A DNA stretch of 32,994 nt from a virus, in the IMG/VR virus record IMGVR_UViG_3300047300_000714, positions 1 to 32,994 of that record; one strand, written 5' to 3'. The notes below the pieces were generated by a model that was not told the DNA's origin, searched no databases, and saw nothing but the letters and a program-made list of their open reading frames with translations. Below, one piece after another: positions 15,807 through 23,732 of this stretch. A program made the position numbers and the translations under genes. Every line of letters begins with the position of its first letter. Positions within the stretch are counted from its first letter, which is position 1.

Positions 15807-16784
15807 TTAGTAAGCTCCGTATAATACGATATCTTGTCCGATACCGAAAGTTGTTGCTCCCGTGTATCTCATAATGATTCTGTAGTTTTGAGAACCATCG
15901 ATGTTTGCCATGTCTAATACTCTTACTTCGTTGAAATCAGATAATAAACCTGTACCGAAGTGTAAGTTAGATTTTTGAGCTGCTACGATAGTAGATGCTG
16001 GCATACCTGGACACAATACGATTTCAATACCATTGAAGTTGAATGGTTTGTCACCAACGTTCATTTGGTTGTTCCATCCGTTAGCACCTACTGCTCCACC
16101 TGCTAATGCTTGTTGGTAAGCTTTTGCTACGTTTGTTGGAACGTATAACAATAAGTCTTCCTTACCATAAACTGTATCAGGAATAGTAGATACTACTGAA
16201 TCTAATTTAGATAATACGTTAGCTGAAGTTACGCTACCAGAGATGATTGCTGATGAACCACCACTTGCTCTTGCTGGTAATACTGCTGTTGCTCCACCTG
16301 CTGCAACTGATGCAGATAACGCTGGGATTAAACCACCGAATTGACCTGAAGTTGCTGCATTACCTTGCCAAATAGATTGTTCAGTTGCTTGAGCAACGAT
16401 ACCACCTACATAAGAAATTAAGTAATCGTTGAAATCCTTTGGAATCTCATCGAATGCAGAATATCCTAATTGTAAAGCCTCCCAAGAATCTACGAATTGT
16501 TGCTTACATAATTGTAAGTTTACTTGTAATTCTTTTGGAGTTAAAACTGCTTCTGTTAAAGTTACAGTTCCTGCTGTTGTAAAATCACACGATGCATCTG
16601 CTACGATTGAATCTACTGCGATTTTTTGAATCACCTCTTTGTATTTTACGTTAGGGTGAATCGTAATGTACTTGTTATCCAAAGTCTTAGCAGATAACAA
16701 AGCCGCTGCGATGTACTGACCTGCGAACTCACCTGCGTAGGTAGAGTTGATTGTAGGTTCAGTGAATTTTTGAATTTTTTTCAT
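15807..16784 (-). CDS. Major capsid protein (HK97-fold candidate, 325 aa)
   Basis: Starting at MKKIQKFTEP (base 16784), the product has 325 residues; a longer frame to 16865 overlaps the scaffold gene and is rejected. The middle and C-terminal parts have features of capsid proteins of this host group: CKQQFVDSWEALQLGYSAFD, a Gly/Ala-rich loop (GQFGGLIPALSASVAAGG), NVAKAYQQALAGG, NGIEIVLCPGMP and YRIIMRYTGATTFGIGQDIV. The N-terminus contains STYAGE (residues 14-19), shared with the protease tail. The scaffold is directly upstream, 25 bases away. Confidence 0.85.
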   Translation of the reverse strand: MKKIQKFTEPTINSTYAGEFAGQYIAAALLSAKTLDNKYITIHPNVKYKEVIQKIAVDSIVADASCDFTTAGTVTLTEAVLTPKELQVNLQLCKQQFVDSWEALQLGYSAFDEIPKDFNDYLISYVGGIVAQATEQSIWQGNAATSGQFGGLIPALSASVAAGGATAVLPARASGGSSAIISGSVTSANVLSKLDSVVSTIPDTVYGKEDLLLYVPTNVAKAYQQALAGGAVGANGWNNQMNVGDKPFNFNGIEIVLCPGMPASTIVAAQKSNLHFGTGLLSDFNEVRVLDMANIDGSQNYRIIMRYTGATTFGIGQDIVLYGAY

Positions 16785-16809
16785 TTTTAAATGATTTTTT
16801 TGGTTAAAA

Positions 16810-17535
16810 TTATTTGTATAATTTAGATAAGAATGAAGATTGATAATCTGCTGATTTCTTACCAAAATTGTTTTTACCTTGTAATGCGTTTGGTTCTAAT
16901 GGAGCTCCATCTAATTTAGGTAACTCTTCTTCATCATCCTCTTCAGGCTCAACCGAACTCATTGTTGTTGCGATTGGTTCTAATGAAGAAACTTGCTCAC
17001 CTTCTGCTGGAAATGCAGATTCCATTTTCTCCATTACACTTTTTAATTGTTTTTCTAATTCGTCAATTCTATATGACATTCTGATGATTGGGTCTTTCTC
17101 TTCATCAGTATCTTCACCTAATGAATTTCTGATATCCTCATCAGTTGTGTTTGGAAGTGATTTAGCTTCTTCAGTTGTTACATCTGCTAATTCCTCTTCA
17201 GTTGTTGCTTCTTTATCAACAACCTCTTCATCAACATTTTCCAAATCAGCTGGTGCTTCTTCTTCAACGTTTTCACGAGATGTTATCTTACCATCTTTAG
17301 TTTCAATTCTGATAACAACTTTGTTACCTTCTGAATCAGTTAATTCAATCTCGTGTTCACCATCCGGTGCTGGAGTTTTAGTTCCATCTTCTGAAACTAC
17401 ATCAACACTCTCTCCTAAATCGAATGTTGGGGATTGTAAGATATTACCTTGTGCATCTTTAGCATCAGTAAATTCTACCTCTTTATCTAAAGATAACAAT
17501 GTTAATATTTTTCCTAATACGCTTTTTGAGTTCAT
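16810..17535 (-). CDS. Scaffold-like acidic protein (241 aa)
   Basis: A very acidic protein (many Glu/Asp runs, about residues 65-150 and 195-215) with a short coiled coil (RMSYRIDELEKQLKSVMEKM) and a basic, aromatic C-terminal end (KKSADYQSSFLSKLYK). This layout, acidic and helical with a basic C-terminal capsid-binding helix, and the position directly before the capsid gene fit an internal scaffold that the prohead protease later removes. No sequence family is recognised. The late motif lies 15 bases upstream. Confidence 0.75.
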   Translation of the reverse strand: MNSKSVLGKILTLLSLDKEVEFTDAKDAQGNILQSPTFDLGESVDVVSEDGTKTPAPDGEHEIELTDSEGNKVVIRIETKDGKITSRENVEEEAPADLENVDEEVVDKEATTEEELADVTTEEAKSLPNTTDEDIRNSLGEDTDEEKDPIIRMSYRIDELEKQLKSVMEKMESAFPAEGEQVSSLEPIATTMSSVEPEEDDEEELPKLDGAPLEPNALQGKNNFGKKSADYQSSFLSKLYK

Positions 17536-17550
17536 ACTATAAAGTTTTTA

Positions 17551-17560
17551 TTATCTAACA
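17551..17560 (-). promoter_or_regulatory. Late promoter-like motif for scaffold and capsid
   Basis: The minus strand reads TGTTAGATAA, 15 bases before the ATG at 17535. AAC stands at 18-16 bases before the motif, as also at the sites 19800-19809 and 26446-26455, which might be an upstream (-35-like) contact. Confidence 0.7.
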
Positions 17561-17587
17561 TAGGTAAAATGTTTTGTTATCATTTTT

Positions 17588-18811
17588 TTACATTTCACCA
17601 AAAATATATTTATCAGCACGATTTATTCCATCGCCTGATTTAAGTAATTTTATTATTTTTTCATCAACTAAATCCGGATGTACCCACCAATCTTCATAAG
17701 ATGAGTAATCATCAACACCTACATCAGATACAACTAATTGGTATCCGAATGATTCTAAATATCTTCTACTCTTATCTCTAATTGTTTCATCTACATAGTA
17801 ATCATGCTCAAATGTTATGACTCTAAATTTATGTTTCCAAAATGGTATCTTTAACAACACCTCATAACTAATATGTGGTGGGTCTACATCGATTTGTAAG
17901 TAATCCGTTACCGATTGTAAATCCCATATAGGCATCTTATCCCAATCCACTTTAGTAGCATCCATAATATAGGGTTTAGTTCTTCTTCCTACCCACTTAT
18001 TTTCAACGTTCTCGTCTAAATCGATAGAAACCCCATCCCAATCAAAATCTCTCTCTAAAAGGAAAGTATTGTTACCATAATACGGGTCTGCACAACCTAT
18101 CTCAATCCAACTTCCCCATCTCTTACCATTCAGTGCCATAAGAACAAATAAGTCCTGATATGATTGTGAATAATTTCTTTCAATCAATTCACTACCTTCA
18201 AATTTGTATCTTAATCTTTGAAACTCATCCTTTTTATATGTGGATGGTTCTTTCCAATTATTACTGAATAGATTCAGATTTCTTTGTATTGCATCTTTGT
18301 AATGTTGTGGTATGTTATTCATTTTAGATAACTTTCTGAATATAGAAGCACTCTCATCGAATATTCCTATCCAATATCCACAAACTGCTTGTTCAAATCC
18401 AAACACCCACCAACCTGGATACTCTAAATCAGTAATTGTATTTCCTTCTTTTAATGGAAATGTATCACCAACTATTGCCATTGAATATCCTTCTTGCCAT
18501 TCTCTATTTCTCTCGTGTGCTCTTACCAATAAATGGTATGCTTCAACTCTTTGTGGTAATAAACTAATTGCTCGTAAGATTAATCCTTTAATCATAAACC
18601 ATCTATCACCTTGCTTCTCAAAACACAATGCCATACGAAGTAGTGCTTCATAAGATAGTTCTAAATCGTTTCCAAATTCAGTAACTCTCAAATAGAATCC
18701 ACACGCAGATGCAGTTTGACCCATTTGTTCATATTTCCAACCTAAATCAAAGTTTACTCTGATATCTCGTGGATTTTGTATGTACTGATGTAATAATTCT
18801 TTTAACTCCAT
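17588..18811 (-). CDS. TPR protein with FkbM-like methyltransferase domain (407 aa)
   Basis: Two parts are visible. Residues about 15-125 are helical TPR-like repeats (VNFDLGWKYEQMGQTASACG, LSYEALLRMALCFEKQGDR). Residues about 212-400 look like an FkbM-type SAM-dependent methyltransferase: SQSYQDLFVL, the SAM-binding loop EIGCADPYYG (237-246), SIDLDE (262-267) and YLQIDVDPPH. Related TPR/FkbM proteins occur, from memory, in marine phages beside sugar-modifying genes. It overlaps the GH130-like gene by 10 bases, so the two are co-translated. A role in modifying glycans of the virion or host surface is inferred; the substrate is unknown. Confidence 0.75.
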   Translation of the reverse strand: MELKELLHQYIQNPRDIRVNFDLGWKYEQMGQTASACGFYLRVTEFGNDLELSYEALLRMALCFEKQGDRWFMIKGLILRAISLLPQRVEAYHLLVRAHERNREWQEGYSMAIVGDTFPLKEGNTITDLEYPGWWVFGFEQAVCGYWIGIFDESASIFRKLSKMNNIPQHYKDAIQRNLNLFSNNWKEPSTYKKDEFQRLRYKFEGSELIERNYSQSYQDLFVLMALNGKRWGSWIEIGCADPYYGNNTFLLERDFDWDGVSIDLDENVENKWVGRRTKPYIMDATKVDWDKMPIWDLQSVTDYLQIDVDPPHISYEVLLKIPFWKHKFRVITFEHDYYVDETIRDKSRRYLESFGYQLVVSDVGVDDYSSYEDWWVHPDLVDEKIIKLLKSGDGINRADKYIFGEM

Positions 18812-19779
18812 ATAACCGATTCAATTTGTGTTTGAGGAACTCTTAAAATAAATGCTGCATTGTCCTGAAATGCGAATGAGATTAACATATCACCTTTCCA
18901 AAACGCCATACCACAACAAAACTCTATCTCACCATCTAAAAATGAGAACTCTTCTGAAATATGTTTGATATTCCAATCTAAATCCCATACTACAAATTTG
19001 TGTGTGTACTTTGCGTTTCTTTGGTCTATCTTATTTTTCCAAAGTTTAGTTTCGTGTATAATAGCAATACGATAATCTCCCCAACGAATGACTTGTGAAC
19101 TACCTCTCATATTCTGATATTCGCCAACACCTTCTTTATGTACTATTTGCGTTGATTGTAATGTATTGATATCAGCAAGGACTACTTCAGTTGGATTAGC
19201 CCACTTAACATAGTGAAATGGTAAATCTTCAACTACCATCCAATTCTTTTCACAATAGGAATCTTTATCTATTGGTGCTTCTATTCGGTATCTACCTATC
19301 TCTCTCCAATCAGTTGGGTCTAACTTACTTAATTCCATTCTACCCTGTCCCTCATCGGTTGTATCTCTTCTTACACCTGATAACCAATACTCTGCATTCC
19401 ATTTGATTAATCTACCATCTTCTAAACCATAGAACTCCCATTTAGGAGGAACATCTCTTAATGATGTATCTATTCTTGTCCATTTATCAATTGATAGGTC
19501 ATCGTTTAACTCCAACATATAGTTGATAGTTTTTAACTTAACATCATTTTCAGGATTAAGATATGCCAAAGGACCGTGTCTATTTCCAAACACTTGCTTT
19601 CCTTCACAATGCATTAGTGTGTAATTAACGTGTCTTAAATTACAAAGTAATCTATCCCCATCTACAAAGATAGAGGGATTCATAAGACCTGTTCCGTTTG
19701 TTTCTGTTGAGGGAATGATGAGTGGGGAAATATCCCCACCCTTCGAAATAATTTCTTTAACTAGATTTGATTTTGCCAT
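18802..19779 (-). CDS. GH130-like five-bladed beta-propeller protein (325 aa)
   Basis: The pattern LMNPSIFVDGDRLLCNLRH, FYGLEDGRLIKW (EDGR at 120-123, near the EDPR motif that carries the catalytic acid in GH130), CEKNW (176-180), then a late ISFAFQDNAAFILRVP strand pair fits a GH130/GH43-like propeller. GH130 enzymes phosphorolyse or hydrolyse beta-mannosides, but phage members may be sugar-binding or transferase-like. A virion or late cell-surface role is inferred from the late motif 20 bases upstream and from co-translation with the methyltransferase. Confidence 0.68.
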   Translation of the reverse strand: MAKSNLVKEIISKGGDISPLIIPSTETNGTGLMNPSIFVDGDRLLCNLRHVNYTLMHCEGKQVFGNRHGPLAYLNPENDVKLKTINYMLELNDDLSIDKWTRIDTSLRDVPPKWEFYGLEDGRLIKWNAEYWLSGVRRDTTDEGQGRMELSKLDPTDWREIGRYRIEAPIDKDSYCEKNWMVVEDLPFHYVKWANPTEVVLADINTLQSTQIVHKEGVGEYQNMRGSSQVIRWGDYRIAIIHETKLWKNKIDQRNAKYTHKFVVWDLDWNIKHISEEFSFLDGEIEFCCGMAFWKGDMLISFAFQDNAAFILRVPQTQIESVIWS

Positions 19780-19799
19780 CTTATAGAATTTGCCATTTG

Positions 19800-19809
19800 T
19801 TATTTAACA
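19800..19809 (-). promoter_or_regulatory. Late promoter-like motif for the sugar-modification pair
   Basis: The minus strand reads TGTTAAATAA (one mismatch from TGTTAGATAA), 20 bases before the ATG at 19779. AAC stands at 18-16 bases before the motif. Confidence 0.6.
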
Positions 19810-19820
19810 TAGGAAAACTC

Positions 19821-19841
19821 TAAAGTTGTAATTAACAACTT
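19821..19841 (-). terminator. Weak hairpin at the end of the fibre operon
   Basis: AAGTTGT (19823-19829) pairs with ACAACTT (19835-19841), with the stop codon of the gene at 19832 in the loop. The following T content on the minus strand is low (TTTAGAGTTTTCC), so termination would be partial. Confidence 0.4.
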
Positions 19842-20410
19842 CCTAATCCTGCACTATTGGAATAGTATTGTATGTTGTATTGTGTAACATAACACGTTCC
19901 ATCACATGCAGATGAGAAGTTACAATATTGGTATTGTTTCTGATAGAATGTAAAGTTACCACTACTTTGTCCGTTGTAAATTAAAACATCAGCATATGCA
20001 CTACCTATACTACCACCATAATCTTGCACATCTTCATAATCATAACTAAATGTGATAGTGATTGTATTACCGGTATTATTATTTATTACATTACCATATT
20101 GGTCTTTAAGAGTTGCAGTTAGTATCAACCATTCATCGTTATAAGATGGGTTACAACTTGCGTAATATTGAAGTGATGTACCCCAACTGAAACAATTCAA
20201 TGTTGATGGTGGTGCAACTAAATCCTGATAACGTGGACATCTATTGGATGGGTAACTATTGTAAGGAGATGCTGATGTATCTACATTAAAGTAAGTATCC
20301 ACCCATCCCTTTGTAGCAATTTCATTACTATCCGCAGGAGTTCCACCCTTTAAGGTGAAACCCATTGTCTTTACATCACTATGTGTTACTAAATAATTGT
20401 TAGATTTCAT
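19832..20410 (-). CDS. Tail-fibre-associated protein (192 aa)
   Basis: Residues 10-40 (VKTMGFTLKGGTPADSNEIA and TKGWVDTYF) look like the short linker that often starts phage fibre domains. The rest is beta-rich with many Tyr, Asn and Ser, and its Cys residues (NRCPRY, LNCFSW, ACDGTCYV) may form disulfides. Its ATG shares one base with the stop of the collagen-like fibre gene, so it is translated with it. It may be a receptor-binding tip or a fibre chaperone; the sequence does not decide. Confidence 0.7.
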   Translation of the reverse strand: MKSNNYLVTHSDVKTMGFTLKGGTPADSNEIATKGWVDTYFNVDTSASPYNSYPSNRCPRYQDLVAPPSTLNCFSWGTSLQYYASCNPSYNDEWLILTATLKDQYGNVINNNTGNTITITFSYDYEDVQDYGGSIGSAYADVLIYNGQSSGNFTFYQKQYQYCNFSSACDGTCYVTQYNIQYYSNSAGLGSC

Positions 20411-22884
20411 TAGTTACCTTTTAATGTATCTATTTCAGATTTTAACTCCTGAACTGCTTTAATCAATAAACCAATCGCAGAGTTTGAATCCATTGAGTTT
20501 TGTTTCTTTGTAGATAATTCAATTGGAGTATCTTCAGCGATAAATCCAATATGGTCGTTCTCCAAATCATTTAGATAGTTGAATTTAACAACCTCTACTA
20601 ATCCTAACAATTCAGTTGCTTTCTTATCCCATTTCTCAATATTAGTTTTAAACTTACGAGAAGAGTTTTGATAGAATGCATCTGCGTAAATTGTATTACC
20701 ACTTACATAAACTGAACTATTTGTATATGCTGCATTGGAACTACCATTACTAATTACAATTGCCGTATTATATGCTGGAGATATAGTATTGAAACCACTA
20801 CCCGTTGCTCCCGCAGGTCCCTGTGAACCTTGCTGACCTGGACTACCATTTGAACCCGCAGGACCTTGCGGACCAGCAGTTCCTTGTCCCGTTGCTCCGG
20901 TATAACCTTGTGCTCCCGTAGCACCCTGCGGACCAGTACCACCCGTAGCTCCTTGTGTTCCCGTACCATTAGCACCGGCAGGTCCTTGCGTACCTTGCTG
21001 TCCACCACTACCCGCAGGTCCTTGCGCACCTTGCGTTCCCGTTACTGATTGACCAATTGCTCCTTGTGCACCCTGAAATCCAGTTGTACCTTGCGAAGTA
21101 AATAATTGCCAGTATGTAGGTGCACTTAATGGATTTTGGTTTGTACCATTCTGAATTGAAACGTAAGTATTTCCAGCATATGATACAACATCATTAACAA
21201 CGTATGCAGTTGCACCACTCCACGTATTTTTCCAACTAAATCCACTACCTGTTGCTCCGGTTGTACCTTGCGTTCCTGCTCCCGTTGCTCCTTGTGCTCC
21301 TTGCGTTCCTTGCTGTCCTCCACTTCCTGCTGCTCCTTGCGGTCCTTGTGCACCTGTTGTAGATTGTCCCATACCACCTTGCGCACCTTGCACCCCATCT
21401 GCTCCTGCTGCTCCTTGTACACCGGGACTACCCGTAGCACCTTGTGTACCCATTTGTCCAACACCACCAGTTGGTCCTGCTGGTCCTTGCGGACCTGTTG
21501 TTCCCTGAATTGAACCTAAAGGAACTGCTGCTGATTTATTGTTAGGTTGTCCTACCCAAATATATCCATTTGCTAATGATGCAGTGAATTGTCCACTTAC
21601 ACTCAATGAGCCAGTTACCGATGTATCACCACTTAATACGTTATTATCAGATTTAATTAATGCTTGTGTGTATGTACCATTATCGTATAATGATATTTCA
21701 TCAAAAACATAATCATATCCATTATTGATAACAAATTGAACTTTATTACCATTTGTAGTTGGTCCTACTGCTAATCCTGCGTATCTACTAAAATCTGCAT
21801 TCGAAAATTCAATAATAAAGTTTTGGTCTATATTTGAACTTGCATAATCTTGCAAACTCATATTAGCCAACGTATATGTTATACCATTTGCTCCAACAAA
21901 TGGTGCAAAGTTAAATAAGTTTGTTTGTGATTCAGAACTTGCAGTTGGAAGATTTGTTTGGAAATTTCCATTTATACTCACCGGTCCATTTACAATAGCC
22001 GAAGATGCAGTTATACTTCCTGTTACTGCTAAGTTTTGTAACATAGCCACATTACGAGGGAACGTTACTCTACCATCGGTAAATGATGCGGATGCTTGTA
22101 ACTCCATAGCAACATATTGTTGACCAGAACCACTCAATGCTAAAATAGCAGGTTTAGTAGATGTTGCTAATGAAGGTGCTCCTATCTTCGATGGGTTACC
22201 ACTCATTCCAATTTGACCTCCTTCAACAGTTGAAGTAAATCCAGTCTTATTTAGTACACTAACATTTACTAAATTACCACTACCCGATACGTTAGAAATT
22301 GCAGTTGGTCCCCATTGTGATGTACCGCCCGATGCACTTACAAATAATACATTGATAGATGGATTATAGAATAAATTATCGCCTGAATCCTTTGATATAG
22401 TACTACCACTTACGAATAATATTGGATATTGTGTATTAGTAGATACTGATGCAGGTGTTATATTTAAATTACCACTTATACTTTGGTCACCAACAAATAT
22501 ATTCGAACCCGTTGTTGCATATGAGCCAGTTTTTGAACTTAACCCATTTACTATTGTATCGTTACTTGCAGTATATGCATTGAACGATGAAGTTGTTACT
22601 AATGAGCCGGTATTAATGTTTGTTACTAATGATGATGTTGCGAATGGAATTGATTTACCACTACTATCACCAACCCAAACATATCCTTGCTGAAGTGATG
22701 CGGTTAAACCACCTACAATTGTTTGTTCACCTATGAATGTATTACTACCACTTAATAATGCCGAAGAACTAATCCAACTTTCGTTTAGAGTTCTTACATC
22801 AGCAGCAGTAATACTACCCGATACGTTTGTTACATATGTTGCGTTACTTGCTGATATTAATTGGGCTTGTGTATATTGAGCCAT
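20410..22884 (-). CDS. Tail fibre with collagen-like repeats and S74 chaperone domain (824 aa)
   Basis: Residues 1-455 are Ser/Thr/Gly-rich fibre sequence with a module also found in the fibre at 23733. About 458-545 and 600-695 are collagen-like Gly-X-Y repeats rich in GPQGPAG, GAQG and GATG. A globular insert between them (about 545-600, with [18 protein letters not shown] and TYWQLF) resembles small chitin/carbohydrate-binding modules. The C-terminal 85 residues resemble the self-cleaving chaperone of endosialidases (peptidase S74): [12 protein letters not shown] supplies a Ser and Lys five residues apart, and HIGFIAED follows. The chaperone would trimerise the fibre and then be released. 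Confidence 0.88.
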   Translation of the reverse strand: MAQYTQAQLISASNATYVTNVSGSITAADVRTLNESWISSSALLSGSNTFIGEQTIVGGLTASLQQGYVWVGDSSGKSIPFATSSLVTNINTGSLVTTSSFNAYTASNDTIVNGLSSKTGSYATTGSNIFVGDQSISGNLNITPASVSTNTQYPILFVSGSTISKDSGDNLFYNPSINVLFVSASGGTSQWGPTAISNVSGSGNLVNVSVLNKTGFTSTVEGGQIGMSGNPSKIGAPSLATSTKPAILALSGSGQQYVAMELQASASFTDGRVTFPRNVAMLQNLAVTGSITASSAIVNGPVSINGNFQTNLPTASSESQTNLFNFAPFVGANGITYTLANMSLQDYASSNIDQNFIIEFSNADFSRYAGLAVGPTTNGNKVQFVINNGYDYVFDEISLYDNGTYTQALIKSDNNVLSGDTSVTGSLSVSGQFTASLANGYIWVGQPNNKSAAVPLGSIQGTTGPQGPAGPTGGVGQMGTQGATGSPGVQGAAGADGVQGAQGGMGQSTTGAQGPQGAAGSGGQQGTQGAQGATGAGTQGTTGATGSGFSWKNTWSGATAYVVNDVVSYAGNTYVSIQNGTNQNPLSAPTYWQLFTSQGTTGFQGAQGAIGQSVTGTQGAQGPAGSGGQQGTQGPAGANGTGTQGATGGTGPQGATGAQGYTGATGQGTAGPQGPAGSNGSPGQQGSQGPAGATGSGFNTISPAYNTAIVISNGSSNAAYTNSSVYVSGNTIYADAFYQNSSRKFKTNIEKWDKKATELLGLVEVVKFNYLNDLENDHIGFIAEDTPIELSTKKQNSMDSNSAIGLLIKAVQELKSEIDTLKGN

Positions 22885-22900
22885 ATTATATATTTTTATT

Positions 22901-23731
22901 TTATAATGTTAATGCGCCTGTACCTTTATAATACAATTTAAGTTGTTCCCAATCAGTTGTATTCAATAACGTACTCCAACCAATTATAGAGAATATACCA
23001 AAACTGCTACCTTCAGAATAGTTATCGTTTGTACCAAATATCAATCCCTTTGTTGCAGTTGTAGTAAAGTTAAATGGTTTAGATGCATTGTTAAAATTAA
23101 ACATCCATAATCTATGAGAATTATTTATTGCTCTTTGATTTGGACCTAACCATTGATATGCATTAGTACCACCATATAGATTATTACCACCATTAGTTAA
23201 ATATACGGGTGTGGTTGGCATATTAGTCCAAGTTGTTACTTTTAAAGTATCATCCCATGCCCAATAAGCACCATTCCAATATATTGCAGTATTTGTACCA
23301 TCTATACTATCATATTGATTTAGATATCCACCTGATGATGTTGTACCTGCACTTCTCATATCCCAAAAATAGTTTCTTGCAGTAGTAGCACCTCCATATT
23401 GAGCAAATGGATTATTATAAAGAATACAAAGAGTTTTAATTGTTACGTTTGTATTCGTTGTTATTCTCAATCTACCATTACGTGTTACCTGGCTATTATT
23501 AAAATATAATGCATTAGATGAATCTATTGTTGTTGGAACTGAACCTTCTATTAAACCCGTTGTATATCCTAATCCCGATGTATCTGTCCAAACCTTTGTT
23601 GTCAGATTTGCATTGGTCAAAGGTAGTTCATAACGAAATAATACATTCGCAGATTGAGGTATATCGGTTGGTATTATAACCGATGATTTTACCTTTTGTT
23701 CCCAATACGAAATAGGTTTTATTAATGTCAT
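22901..23731 (-). CDS. Lectin-like (LamG/concanavalin-type) fibre protein (276 aa)
   Basis: The sequence is beta-rich and aromatic. The C-terminal region ends with [12 protein letters not shown] and [10 protein letters not shown], much like the end of LamG or concanavalin-like lectin domains in phage receptor-binding proteins. The N-terminal 30 residues may attach it to the fibre. It sits between two long fibre genes, one base from the upstream stop codon. A sugar-binding role at the fibre tip is inferred. Confidence 0.7.
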   Translation of the reverse strand: MTLIKPISYWEQKVKSSVIIPTDIPQSANVLFRYELPLTNANLTTKVWTDTSGLGYTTGLIEGSVPTTIDSSNALYFNNSQVTRNGRLRITTNTNVTIKTLCILYNNPFAQYGGATTARNYFWDMRSAGTTSSGGYLNQYDSIDGTNTAIYWNGAYWAWDDTLKVTTWTNMPTTPVYLTNGGNNLYGGTNAYQWLGPNQRAINNSHRLWMFNFNNASKPFNFTTTATKGLIFGTNDNYSEGSSFGIFSIIGWSTLLNTTDWEQLKLYYKGTGALTL

Positions 23732-23732
23732 A

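Noticed and set aside
16785-16865. 27-residue N-terminal extension of the capsid protein
   Set aside because: It overlaps the scaffold C-terminus; MKKIQKF at 16784 has the expected A-rich leader.
16868-17542. A 224-aa plus-strand open frame rich in Ser
   Set aside because: It is fully antisense to the scaffold gene; the Ser run is the reverse reading of the Glu/Asp-rich coding sequence, and there is no promoter or leader.
18312-18653. A 113-aa plus-strand open frame
   Set aside because: Antisense shadow within the TPR/methyltransferase gene.
20754-21029. Basic open frames in the collagen-like region on both strands (also 20866-21048, 21126-21467, 21268-21513)
   Set aside because: These are alternate-frame readings of the Gly-X-Y repeats with biased composition (Arg/Val/Leu or Ser/Thr/Cys).
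20800-21520. Regularly repeated short units that could suggest a CRISPR array
   Set aside because: The units are imperfect 9-base codon triplets encoding Gly-X-Y inside a long frame; there are no fixed-length repeats with unique spacers.
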